Shown here piece after piece: positions 44,054-52,581 of a stretch of 64,000 bases of DNA. Below the pieces are notes generated by a model. The model was not told the origin of the DNA and did not search any database. It saw only the letters and a list, made by a program, of their open reading frames with translations. Numbering within the stretch: position 1 is the first letter of the stretch; each line of letters starts with the position of its first letter. A program made the position numbers and the translations under genes. This stretch comes from a bacterium UBP8_UBA817 (GTDB lineage Bacteria > Margulisbacteria > Marinamargulisbacteria > SXXA01 > SICP01), in contig CAMCZW010000001.1 of assembly GCA_945888435.1 (NCBI GenBank), positions 62,001 through 126,000 of the forward strand, given 5' to 3'.

Positions 44054-45214
44054 TTATTTTTTCGTGAAATTCACATTACCCAATCGGGCTTTGAAATCTT
44101 CATACGTAAATGTGCGATCCAAATGGAATACGCCATCCTGATCCACACGGCCAATGGATGGAAGAGGGATACCATTAAAAAATGTACTCTTCACCATCGT
44201 ATAATGCGCCATATCTTTAAAAATTAATTTTTGACCGATTTGAAGGGGTTTATCAAACGAATAGTTTCCAATCACATCACCAGAGAGGCATGTCGTGCCG
44301 CCTAAGCGATAGGTGTATTCTTTCTCGTTAGGTTGTGCCGATCCTTCGATTTCAGGACGGTAGGGCATTTCAATGACGTCTGGCATATGTGCGCTAGCGG
44401 ATGAATCAATAATGGCGAGGTTCATATCGTTGTACATTAAATCCACAACAGACGCGACTAAAAACCCAGTCCCAAATACAACGCCTTCACCTGGCTCCAT
44501 AATAAAATCGACATCAAACTCTTTACGAAATACATTAATCAACCGGATTAAGCGATCAATATCATAATTAGGATAAGTTAAACCATGGCCACCGCCACAA
44601 TTTACCCATTTCATATGATGCAATAAATCAGAAAACTTTTCTCGAACCACTTCAACCGTACGCTCAAGAGAATCCACATGCTTCCCACAAAGGGTATGAA
44701 AGTGAATCCCATCTAATTTTGTAAAATCAAATTTGGATTTATCCATTTCTTCTTTAGTCACGCCTAAACGAGAAAATGTGCAGCATGGATCATAAAGCGG
44801 ATAATTCACTTCAGAATGCTCAGGATTGACCCGTAGCCCAATTTCAACATGTGGATATTTATCTCTTAAATAATAGTAATAACGGTCCAACTGAGACAAA
44901 GAGTTAAACACGATATGATGAGCAAACGAACATATTTCATCAATTTCATCCGGTTTATACGCAGGAGAATACACGTGAATTTCTTTTCCAAAAGTTTCAT
45001 TAGCCAACCGCGCTTCATTCACAGAGCTTGCAGTTGTCCCACTCAAATATTGAGAAATTAAAGGGAAAGTTGAATAAGTCGAAAAGGCTTTCAAGGCCAA
45101 AATAACCTTGGCACCAGATTCCGTTTGAATTCGATTTAAACGCTCAAGATTAGACTTTAAACGTCTTTCATCAATAACGTAGCAGGGGGATGGGATATCA
45201 GCTAAGGGCAACAT
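44054..45214 (-). CDS. nspC: Carboxynorspermidine/carboxyspermidine decarboxylase
   Basis: This PLP enzyme of the alanine-racemase-fold group decarboxylates carboxyspermidine or carboxynorspermidine. Signs are P-S-P-C-Y-V-I-D-E near residue 8, the PLP Lys in L-A-L-K-A-F near residue 40, H-F-H-T-L-C near 170, G-G-G-H-G-L near 205 and the Glu of M-E-P-G-E near 240. Starting at the ATG at 45214 gives 386 aa with AAGGAG 8 bp upstream; the frame continues 9 codons further. It overlaps the dehydrogenase gene by 17 bp, and the two form the aspartate-semialdehyde polyamine branch. Confidence 0.92.
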   Translation of the reverse strand: MLPLADIPSPCYVIDERRLKSNLERLNRIQTESGAKVILALKAFSTYSTFPLISQYLSGTTASSVNEARLANETFGKEIHVYSPAYKPDEIDEICSFAHHIVFNSLSQLDRYYYYLRDKYPHVEIGLRVNPEHSEVNYPLYDPCCTFSRLGVTKEEMDKSKFDFTKLDGIHFHTLCGKHVDSLERTVEVVREKFSDLLHHMKWVNCGGGHGLTYPNYDIDRLIRLINVFRKEFDVDFIMEPGEGVVFGTGFLVASVVDLMYNDMNLAIIDSSASAHMPDVIEMPYRPEIEGSAQPNEKEYTYRLGGTTCLSGDVIGNYSFDKPLQIGQKLIFKDMAHYTMVKSTFFNGIPLPSIGRVDQDGVFHLDRTFTYEDFKARLGNVNFTKK

Positions 45215-46388
45215 GGGCAATCTCCTTGTAAGGTAGTCCAAATTTTTCGATACGAGCCATAAATGGATCTGGGTTTAATTGCTCCAAATTAAATACGCCT
45301 GGAGCATTCCAAGACCCGTCCATCATCAGCACCGCGCCCAATAAGGCCGGCACGCCGGTGGTATACGAGATTGCCTGTGACCCCACTTCGAGAAAACACT
45401 CGTGATGGTCACATACATTATAAATAAAAATAGACTTCGGTTCCCCGTCCTTAACGCCAGAAATCAAACATCCAATCGATGTTTTACCACTATAGTTTTC
45501 AGCTAAAGAAGTAGGATCAGGAAGAAGTGTTTTTAAAAATTGAATCGGGATAATTTCTACCCCATTATGGATAACCGGATCAATGCGAGTCATCCCGACA
45601 TTCTCAAGAACTTTAAGATGAGTTAAATAGGATTCTGAAAAAGTCATCCAAAAACGGATACGCTGAACGCCTGGTAAATGAAGGGCCAAAGACTCAAGCT
45701 CTTCGTGATACATCAAATACGCAGATCTAACCCCAACTCCAGGAAAATCAAAATCAATTTTCACAGAAAGGGGATCAGTCTCTTTCCACTCACCATCTTC
45801 AAAAAAGCGACCACGCTGGGTAATCTCTCTAATGTTGATTTCAGGGTTAAAATTGGTGGCAAACGGATGCCCATGGCTTCCGCCATTACAATCCAAAATA
45901 TCAACAGTTTCTATGGAATCAAAATGATGTTTAAGAGCATGTGCACAATAGATATTAGTCATTCCTGGATCAAATCCGCAGCCTAAAACGGCCATTAATC
46001 CAGCTTGTTTGAATCGTTCTTGGTAAGCCCATTGCCAGCTGTATTCAAATTTTGCGGCATCTGGCGGCTCATAGTTTGCTGTATCCAGGTAATGAGACCC
46101 CGATTGTAAACAGGCATCCATAATCGAAAGATCCTGATAGGGGAGAGCAAGATTAACAACCAAATCTGCGTTGGTCTTTTTAATAAGCTGAGCCACGGCG
46201 CCCACATCATTTGCATCAACTTCATAAGTATCAAAAGGGGAAGTGCATTTAGAGCGAACTGCATCGCAGGAAGATTTCCGACGACTTGCAACATGAAGGG
46301 AAAAAGGTTTAGGATCTAGTAAATCCCATTTACGGACAAAGACTTGGCCAACGCCACCAACGCCTATCAATAGGACGTTTTTGATCAT
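45198..46388 (-). CDS. Carboxynorspermidine dehydrogenase (saccharopine dehydrogenase family)
   Basis: The enzyme condenses putrescine or diaminopropane with aspartate semialdehyde. The Rossmann fold is V-L-L-I-G-V-G-G-V-G-Q near residue 5; V-N-L-A-L-P-Y, D-T-A-N-Y-E and G-C-G-F-D-P-G-M-T-N follow, all typical of this 400-aa group. A near-perfect AAGGAGGTAATT ribosome site lies before the ATG. The adjacent nspC and ureohydrolase genes support a polyamine role over lysine metabolism. The comF gene is divergent. Confidence 0.9.
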   Translation of the reverse strand: MIKNVLLIGVGGVGQVFVRKWDLLDPKPFSLHVASRRKSSCDAVRSKCTSPFDTYEVDANDVGAVAQLIKKTNADLVVNLALPYQDLSIMDACLQSGSHYLDTANYEPPDAAKFEYSWQWAYQERFKQAGLMAVLGCGFDPGMTNIYCAHALKHHFDSIETVDILDCNGGSHGHPFATNFNPEINIREITQRGRFFEDGEWKETDPLSVKIDFDFPGVGVRSAYLMYHEELESLALHLPGVQRIRFWMTFSESYLTHLKVLENVGMTRIDPVIHNGVEIIPIQFLKTLLPDPTSLAENYSGKTSIGCLISGVKDGEPKSIFIYNVCDHHECFLEVGSQAISYTTGVPALLGAVLMMDGSWNAPGVFNLEQLNPDPFMARIEKFGLPYKEIAHVALS

Positions 46389-46460
46389 AATTACCTCCTT
46401 CGAAAAATCAGATGCGTACTATAGCTAAAAACCCCCCCGTTGTGTAGTAGAATTTTAGCT

Positions 46461-47123
46461 ATGAAAGATAACATCCTCCACTGGGTCATTAGCCTATTTT
46501 TTCCACAGCAGTGTATTGAGTGCAAAACCATCCAAAAAAACATCATTTGTAATGAGTGCCTCCAAAAGGTCACTCAAAATACTTCAGTAAAAAACATCAC
46601 CCAAAAAATCTCAATTGACTACTATTTTTCTTATGACTCCACGATTAAAGAAATTTTGCACCAAATCAAATTTAAAAAGTCTATTGAACTTGCCCAAGAA
46701 TTTGCCAAAGAAATCGCAGCCTTACCGCTTCCCCAAGAAATTCAAGATAAAATAGAAGATCATTGGATTGTCATCCCAATCCCCAGTCACCCAAAACGAA
46801 TTAAGAGTCGAGGATTTAATCATGTATCCATTCTTTTTGGAGACTGGATTGTCGAAAAAAACCTCGTCACACTTCCACTGTTAAAAAGAAAAAAGCATAC
46901 TCAGGCCTTATTTAATCTCAATCCCAAAGAAAGAGAAGATGAAGTCAAGGATGCATTTGAGCTTCTCTATCCAGAAAATGTTAAAAACAAAAACATATTA
47001 CTCATCGACGATATCGCCACTTCCGGCACAACGCTAGCAGAAGCCCACCGCTTACTCACATGCCATGGCGCTAAAAAAATTAAAGCCCTCACCATCGCAT
47101 ACACACCAAAACCAGGATCATAA
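46461..47123 (+). CDS. ComF-family phosphoribosyltransferase-like protein
   Basis: The 220-aa protein has the ComF arrangement: a four-Cys zinc finger (C-I-E-C ... C-N-E-C, residues about 17-35), then P-I-P-S-H-P-K-R-I-K-S-R-G-F-N-H near residue 112 and the PRTase loop L-L-I-D-D-I-A-T-S-G-T-T near residue 185. ComF aids DNA uptake in naturally competent bacteria, though many carriers are not known to be competent. The ATG at 46461 gives the standard start. The stop overlaps the following mfd ATG (TAATG). Confidence 0.87.
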   Translation: MKDNILHWVISLFFPQQCIECKTIQKNIICNECLQKVTQNTSVKNITQKISIDYYFSYDSTIKEILHQIKFKKSIELAQEFAKEIAALPLPQEIQDKIEDHWIVIPIPSHPKRIKSRGFNHVSILFGDWIVEKNLVTLPLLKRKKHTQALFNLNPKEREDEVKDAFELLYPENVKNKNILLIDDIATSGTTLAEAHRLLTCHGAKKIKALTIAYTPKPGS

Positions 47124-49000
47124 TGAAAGCACCATTAATTTTAACGAAGTCACTCACGCCAATCACGCCTCAAGAGATTTCCACGCAATTAGTGGCGCTT
47201 GACTATGAAAGAACCGACATTGTGATTGAACGCGGCCAATTTACGATTAGAGGCAGCATCATCGATATTTTCCCAGTCAATCACTCGCATCCTATCCGAG
47301 TGGAAATCGACTACAACCAAATCGAAAGAATCACTTCATTTGACCCCCATACCCAACGCAGTATCTCCAAAATAATTCGTACCGAGATCAGCACCAATAC
47401 CAAAGAAGAAATCACCTCATTTCCAGAAATCCAGCCCACCGAAATCCCGCTCATCCTCACAGAATTCAAAGAAAACGATTATGTAGTCCACGAAACCTAC
47501 GGAATTGGTCAATTTAAAGGCCTCATTCGACTCATTCAAAATGGGTATGAAGGCGAATATGTTTTCATCCAATACAAAGGTAAAGACAAAGTCTATGTCC
47601 CCATTACACAACTACAACTGCTTCATCATTATTCAAAAGAAGAAGGGCATCCCAAACTTAATAGCCTCAATGATGGCGTCTGGAAACGTACTAAGGAACG
47701 CGCTCAACGTGCCGTCATCCTCATGGTCGAAGAAATTTATCAACTCAGCAAAGAGCGGCTAAACAAAATCGGATTTAAATATAAAGAAGACAGCATCCAC
47801 CAATTAGAATTTGAGTCCCAATTTCACCACCAACTCACAGAAGATCAAATCAAAGCCATCCACGAAATTAAACAAGATATGGAAAGCCCTTATCCCATGG
47901 ACAGGCTATTATGCGGAGAAGTCGGATTTGGCAAAACCGAAGTATTACTGAGAGCTGCATTTAAAGCCGTTGAAAACGAAAAGCAAGTCGCAATCCTAGT
48001 CCCCACAACAATTTTGGCTGACCAACATTTCAAAACATTCAAAGCACGATTCAAAAACTTTCCATACCGGATTGAATTACTATCTCGATTCGTCGACGAA
48101 GACACCGAAAAAAAGGTCATCCAGGACATCCCCAAACATCGGGTCGACATCCTCATCGGCACTCATCGCATTATCCAGGACGATATCAAATTCGCCGATT
48201 TAGGCCTCCTCGTCATCGACGAAGAACACCGCTTCGGGGTCGCCCACAAAGAGCGCCTCAAACAACTCACCCCCAACGTGGATATGATTACCGTCAGTGC
48301 CACCCCAATCCCACGCACACTCTACACAGCACTAACCGGCGGCCGCCATATTTCTAGCATCCAAACCCCTCCCTTTAAACGAAAGGCTATCATCACCTAT
48401 GTGAGTGAATATTCAGAAGACATCGTCAAAGATGCCATCAGCTTAGAGATAAACCGCAACGGAAAAATCTTTTACCTCTACAATTCAGTTCAGCATATTT
48501 ATAAAAAATACCATGCACTACAAGCCTTATTTCCATCATTAACCATTACCATCGTTCACGGTCAAATGAGTAAAATTCAACTCAAAAAAGCCATGGAGTC
48601 ATTTCTAGGATCCGATGGCCAACTATTACTATGTACAACCATCATTGAAAACGGACTCGATATCCCCGAAGCCAATACCATCATCATCGAAAATGCTCAT
48701 GAATTAGGCCTGTCCCAAATCCACCAATTAAGGGGTAGGGTAGGGCGAACCGACATCCAGGGTTTTGCCCATATGCTCACCCCAACCAATCGAAGCATTA
48801 GTGAAGACGCCGTCAAACGGGTTCAAGCAATCAAAGAATATAGTGCCCTCGGTGCAGGCTATAAACTCGCCATGAAAGACCTAGAAATCAGAGGCGCAGG
48901 CACACTTCTAGGTAACGCCCAATCCGGACACATGACCGCAGTCGGATTTGAAATGTACTGCCAACTCCTCGAAGACGCCCTTCAACTCGCAAGAGAATGA
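47123..49000 (+). CDS. mfd: Truncated Mfd: RNAP-binding and translocase core only
   Basis: Mfd releases stalled RNA polymerase and recruits UvrA. This 625-aa frame keeps the 1b strand ([14 protein letters not shown], near residue 40), the RNAP-interacting domain ([10 protein letters not shown], near 125) and a complete motor: G-E-V-G-F-G-K-T-E near 270, [15 protein letters not shown] and Q-L-R-G-R-V-G-R. Normal Mfd is about 1150 aa; domains 1a, 2 (UvrA-binding) and 3 are missing. An in-frame TGA at 48998 cuts off domain 7, whose coding sequence continues in frame afterwards. It is either a pseudogene or a minimal deregulated Mfd. Confidence 0.85.
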   Translation: MKAPLILTKSLTPITPQEISTQLVALDYERTDIVIERGQFTIRGSIIDIFPVNHSHPIRVEIDYNQIERITSFDPHTQRSISKIIRTEISTNTKEEITSFPEIQPTEIPLILTEFKENDYVVHETYGIGQFKGLIRLIQNGYEGEYVFIQYKGKDKVYVPITQLQLLHHYSKEEGHPKLNSLNDGVWKRTKERAQRAVILMVEEIYQLSKERLNKIGFKYKEDSIHQLEFESQFHHQLTEDQIKAIHEIKQDMESPYPMDRLLCGEVGFGKTEVLLRAAFKAVENEKQVAILVPTTILADQHFKTFKARFKNFPYRIELLSRFVDEDTEKKVIQDIPKHRVDILIGTHRIIQDDIKFADLGLLVIDEEHRFGVAHKERLKQLTPNVDMITVSATPIPRTLYTALTGGRHISSIQTPPFKRKAIITYVSEYSEDIVKDAISLEINRNGKIFYLYNSVQHIYKKYHALQALFPSLTITIVHGQMSKIQLKKAMESFLGSDGQLLLCTTIIENGLDIPEANTIIIENAHELGLSQIHQLRGRVGRTDIQGFAHMLTPTNRSISEDAVKRVQAIKEYSALGAGYKLAMKDLEIRGAGTLLGNAQSGHMTAVGFEMYCQLLEDALQLARE

Positions 49001-49190
49001 AAAATAAAACGAAACATCCCACTCCTCAAAGAAGAGTATTCGGCCATCCCCGACGACTATATCCAAAACCCCAAAGAGCGCTTAGCCATCTACCAAAAAC
49101 TAAACAAAATCAAAACCTTCAAACAGCTCACCGACATCGAAGACGAATTCAAAGACCGCTACGGCGACCTGCCCACCACCGTCACCGCAA
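49001..49190 (+). pseudogene. Orphaned Mfd domain 7 remnant
   Basis: In the same frame as the preceding mfd, right after the TGA, translation gives I-P-D-D-Y-I-Q-N-P-K-E-R-L near 49060 and D-E-F-K-D-R-Y-G-D-L-P, the usual TRCF-type C-terminal domain of Mfd. It breaks off near 49170-49190, where homology switches to antisense fdrA. The tail of domain 7 is absent. Confidence 0.8.
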
Positions 49191-49395
49191 AAGGCTTTTC
49201 CGTCGTCTCGAGATCATCAATAACAGTTTGGGCGACTACAGGATCTGGTGGTTTTGATATGACCACAATAATTTGGGTAGACGCATCTTGGGCAAGAAAT
49301 CGAATACCTTCGCGCATGCTAAGGGCGGCAACGTCACGAGACAAATCACGGCTTCCCGTACCAATAGCGTGAGAAATTCCAATACCCATACGATA
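49159..49395 (-). pseudogene. FdrA (acyl-CoA synthetase-like) internal fragment
   Basis: About 75 residues read G-I-S-H-A-I-G-T-G-S-R-D-L and I-V-V-I-S-K-P-P, the hallmark nucleotide-binding region of FdrA. FdrA works with DUF1116 and DUF2877 partners in allantoin/oxamate breakdown in enterobacteria. Both flanks are cut: one side runs into mfd, the other is fused out of frame to the DUF2877 fragment. It cannot be functional. Confidence 0.8.
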
Positions 49396-49808
49396 TAATC
49401 ATCGCCTGAGGGGGTTAATCCTGGCCCAAGTCCAATCAAACTTTCCAAGGACTGAAACAACTGTTGCTCACCGATGGCGTCCAAGGGGATCGTATCGAGG
49501 TGAATCGCCTGTAGAATCGGAGCCCAAATGGGTGTGTTATCTAAATTAATGTGGTCTCCATTTTCAAAATAAAGCCCGTCTTTTTTCCAGCGGACGCACA
49601 TTCCAATGGGCCAAGAAAAGGGGGCTTTGACTCGAATGGAGTAGGGATTGTTGCCATAAATTGGAGAGAGAAGACCTACTAAATGGTGATCAAATTGAAG
49701 GTTGCAGGCATGATCAAAGACGCTATGAACGATTCCGATTTGGCTAGTTTGGAAAATTTCAGAAAGGAGAGGCCCTACTGAGAGGGTAATAAACGTTTGT
49801 GAATCCAT
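49390..49808 (-). pseudogene. DUF2877 protein, truncated
   Basis: The N-terminal 140 residues of a DUF2877 protein are present, up to its diagnostic G-L-G-P-G-L-T-P-S-G-D-D near residue 133. The frame then crosses into fdrA-derived sequence read out of phase. DUF2877 and FdrA genes are natural neighbours, so this looks like one catabolic operon collapsed by deletion. Confidence 0.8.
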
Positions 49809-49999
49809 GAGAAAATGGTTTGTCCTTGAAAAATTAAAAAGACGCCGAAGCCGATAATACTTGCCGCAAAAAACAGTCCTTTATTTAAAGGTTCATGAAG
49901 AAAAACAAAGGCAAGTATGAAACCTAATACAGGACGAAAAAGTATAAATGAACTCACGGTACTCGCAAGATGTCGTTTTACTAGCTTTCTATCCCCCAT
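49775..49999 (-). pseudogene. EamA/DMT transporter, C-terminal fragment
   Basis: About 70 residues match the last two membrane segments of EamA-family drug/metabolite transporters (R-P-V-L-G-F-I-L-A-F-V-F-L-H-E-P-L and I-I-G-F-G-V-F-L-I-F). The N-terminal eight or so segments are missing. Its 3' end overlaps the DUF2877 start by 34 bp, indicating former operon membership. Confidence 0.75.
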
Positions 50000-50031
50000 A
50001 CTAAACTAGACACATAAACTCGAGAGGATTG

Positions 50032-50067
50032 AACCCCAAGGGGTGGGGATCCCAACCCCTTGGGGTT
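50032..50067. repeat. 36-bp near-perfect palindrome beside the IS remnant
   Basis: AACCCCAAGGGGT at the left and ACCCCTTGGGGTT at the right form a 36-bp palindrome with a single mismatched pair. It separates the EamA fragment from the transposase remnant. It could be a terminator that insulates the element or part of its end. Confidence 0.7.
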
Positions 50068-50111
50068 GGTTCAAGAAATCGGGTAAAATTGTAAAGAATG
50101 AGGGTATCTTA

Positions 50112-50357
50112 ATGAAGCAAAAAAAGTATAGCGTTGACGAGAAAATGGCAGTGGTGATGGCCATCATGAAAGGTCAAAAACCTGTGAGTCACATATGCAA
50201 AGAGTATGGGATTAGCGATGGCGAGATGAGGCTTTGGACAAGCGAAAACAGCGACATCAGACCCCCGATGCAGAACGGGAGCGACTCCTGAAAATCATTG
50301 GTCAACAGACCGTAATCATCGACTATCAAAAAAAAATTTCACAGGAGCTCTCGCTAT
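50112..50357 (+). pseudogene. IS3 transposase orfA remnant (frameshifted)
   Basis: It starts M-K-Q-K-K-Y-S-V-D-E-K with the helix-turn-helix I-C-K-E-Y-G-I-S-D-G-E near residue 33. After about residue 42 (near 50240) the frame slips by one base: the other frame continues K-R-K-Q-R-H-Q-T-P-D-A-E-R and the leucine-zipper-like L-L-K-I-I-G-Q-Q-T-V-I-I-D before a TAG at 50356. Confidence 0.75.
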
Positions 50358-50358
50358 A

Positions 50359-51110
50359 GCTCAAAAGCGTGAGCCTGCCGAAAAGCTTCATAAAGCAACG
50401 GGTGTTTCTGTAGAAAAAGCAGCAAAAGCAATGGGGTTAAACAGAAGCAGCTGGTATTACACACCAAAGCTATCTCAGCATAAAAAATCTTCTAGGCCCC
50501 TAGATCAAAATTTAGTCAGCCGCTTAACCCATTTAAGCGGCTACGAGCTTACGCTTGGCTATCACAAAGTATGTGCGTATTTGCGTACTGTATATAATGA
50601 CTACTTTAACCATAAAAAAGTTTACCGTCACATGTCTGTACTTCATCTTCTTCAACCCAAAATTATTCGAAAACCAAAAAAGAAAAAGCTCCCCAGTGTT
50701 CTGTTTTACTGTCCTCTACAAAGTAACTTGAGATGGGAGTCTGACTTAACACTAATCCCCACTGAAGAAGGCTTCTTATACCTATTCACCGTCATCGATG
50801 CTTTCGATAAAGAAGTCATCGGCTCTTGGTTTGGATTTAGATGTCGCCGTCAAGAAGCCATAGAAGATCTGAGTCTTACCTTACGTCTAGATCGAGGCTG
50901 TCAGTTTACAGCTCAAGACTTTGCAGCTGAGGCTAGAAATCTCAATATCTCTATTGAATTCCGTGATGTTCAGGCTCCAAATCAAAAACCTTTTGTCGAA
51001 TCTTTTTTTGCCAATTTTAAACGCGAAGAAGTCTATCGAAATATCTACAAAAATTCATTACAACAACGACCGCCATCAGTTCCAAACTTAAAAAGTTTGG
51101 GAATAGATGT
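50359..51110 (+). pseudogene. IS3 transposase orfB remnant (DDE integrase)
   Basis: The frame has W-E-S-D-L-T (first Asp), L-D-R-G-C-Q-F-T (second Asp) and P-F-V-E-S-F-F (Glu), with exactly 35 residues between the second Asp and the Glu. The first and second Asp are about 10 residues too close, implying an internal in-frame deletion. The C-terminus is lost: the expected Y-N-x-x-R motif appears only in another frame (Y-N-N-D-R-H-Q near 51060). Confidence 0.8.
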
Positions 51111-51123
51111 TTATCGGGTGTTA

Positions 51124-52581
51124 TTAGGTATTAATTTCAGCCAAAATTAAGGACATGACCAAATCTGGCTTGGCCTTACCTTGGGATTGCTTCATCACTT
51201 GTCCCATTAAAAAATTAGCAGACGCCGTTTTGCCGGACTTCACTTTCTCAACCACATCTAAATTTTCAGAAATCACTTTGCGAACAATTTCAAGTAATGT
51301 AGATTCATCCGAAATCTGACCGCCGCCCAAGTTGGCCATCAAGACATCTGGATCCTGATCGGTTTCAATCAGCTGAGGCAACATCTCTTTGGCCATTTTT
51401 CCAGAAAGCGCCCCGGATGAAATCAAGCGAATCAATTTTACAAAATACTCAGGAGAAAGCGAAAGTGACGGCCCAAAGCCACCCTTTGGCTTAAGTAGTG
51501 CATTTAAATCACCAATCACCCACTTACTAATTTCTTTGGGAGATATATCCTGGGCACAGGCCAAACAGGCTTCAAAAAATCGGCGCATTCCAATTTCTTC
51601 AATCAAAATATCTGCATCCGCCCGGGTTAATCCCAAGCCCTGTTGATAACGTCGGCAAATCGCATGAGGCAACTCTGGCATCGCGGCGCGAATCGACTGA
51701 ATCCGCTCATCCGTTAGCAATAAAGGCAGTAAATCCGGCTCGGGGAAATACCGATAGTCATGCGCATCTTCTTTATCCCTAAGCGGCGTCGTCGTTTGTG
51801 TGTCATCATGATAATTACGGGTTTGCTGCACAATACGCCCGCCTGACTCAAGTACTTCCTGCTGCCGAATAAATTCAGAGGCAATGGCCCGATCAATACT
51901 CCGAAACGAGTTTACGTTTTTAACTTCACATCGGGTCCCAAATTGAGTGGCGCCCACATGTCTAAGTGAAATATTGATATCAACGCGAAGGCTGCCTTCT
52001 TCGAGGTTACCGTCATTAACCCCAATGGTTCTCAAAATTTGTCTCAAGGTTTCCACATACGCTCTGGCTTCCGCAGCAGATCTCAAATCCGGCTCAGACA
52101 CAATCTCAATCAGCGGCGTACATGCCCGGTTTAAATCCACCAAACTATAAGTAGAATCCGCAATCCCCATCGCGCCCTGATGGAGCAGCTTCCCAGCATC
52201 TTCTTCCATATGAATCCGGGTAATGCCAATCCGCTTAACCGCGCCATCAACCTCAATATCCAAAGACCCGCCTAAACATACAGGTAATTCAAATTGGCTA
52301 ATCTGATAGCCTTTCGGTAAGTCAGGGTAAAAATAGTTTTTTCTCGCAAATACAGATTCATGTTGAATGTCACAATTAAGCGCCACACCCGCCTGAACCG
52401 CCATCGTGACCGCGTCACGATTAAGCACCGGCAAGGCCCCCGGCATCCCCAAACAAACAGGACACACATTGGTATTTACATCAGCACCAAATTTGGTGGA
52501 GCATCCACAAAATAATTTAGTATTGGTACTTAATTGAGCATGGACTTCAAGCCCAATGACCATTTCGTATTTAGGACTCAT
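51124..52581 (-). CDS. gatB: Aspartyl/glutamyl-tRNA amidotransferase subunit B
   Basis: GatB carries the kinase and tRNA-binding functions of GatCAB, which converts Glu-tRNA(Gln) or Asp-tRNA(Asn) to the amide forms. Signs are G-L-E-V-H-A-Q-L near residue 10, C-P-V-C-L-G-M-P-G with nearby Cys zinc ligands, F-Y-P-D-L-P-K-G-Y-Q-I-S-Q near 85, and the C-terminal YqeY-like domain. The length of 485 aa is normal despite the IS remnant touching the stop. It overlaps gatA by 4 bp. Confidence 0.95.
   Translation of the reverse strand: MSPKYEMVIGLEVHAQLSTNTKLFCGCSTKFGADVNTNVCPVCLGMPGALPVLNRDAVTMAVQAGVALNCDIQHESVFARKNYFYPDLPKGYQISQFELPVCLGGSLDIEVDGAVKRIGITRIHMEEDAGKLLHQGAMGIADSTYSLVDLNRACTPLIEIVSEPDLRSAAEARAYVETLRQILRTIGVNDGNLEEGSLRVDINISLRHVGATQFGTRCEVKNVNSFRSIDRAIASEFIRQQEVLESGGRIVQQTRNYHDDTQTTTPLRDKEDAHDYRYFPEPDLLPLLLTDERIQSIRAAMPELPHAICRRYQQGLGLTRADADILIEEIGMRRFFEACLACAQDISPKEISKWVIGDLNALLKPKGGFGPSLSLSPEYFVKLIRLISSGALSGKMAKEMLPQLIETDQDPDVLMANLGGGQISDESTLLEIVRKVISENLDVVEKVKSGKTASANFLMGQVMKQSQGKAKPDLVMSLILAEINT

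Larger units (their letters stand above)
50032..51123 (+). mobile_element. Degenerate IS3-family insertion element
   Basis: The block contains broken orfA and orfB of an IS3-family element between the EamA fragment and gatB. No matching terminal inverted repeats or target duplication could be identified. Frameshift in orfA, an internal deletion and a damaged C-terminus in orfB show it is immobile. It ends flush against the gatB 3' end without harming it. Confidence 0.8.

Noticed and set aside
48998-49000. TGA in mfd as a recoded Trp or selenocysteine codon
   Set aside because: TGA ends several intact genes here (for example dcd and argS), TGG serves as Trp, and Mfd has no selenocysteine; a nonsense change is simpler.
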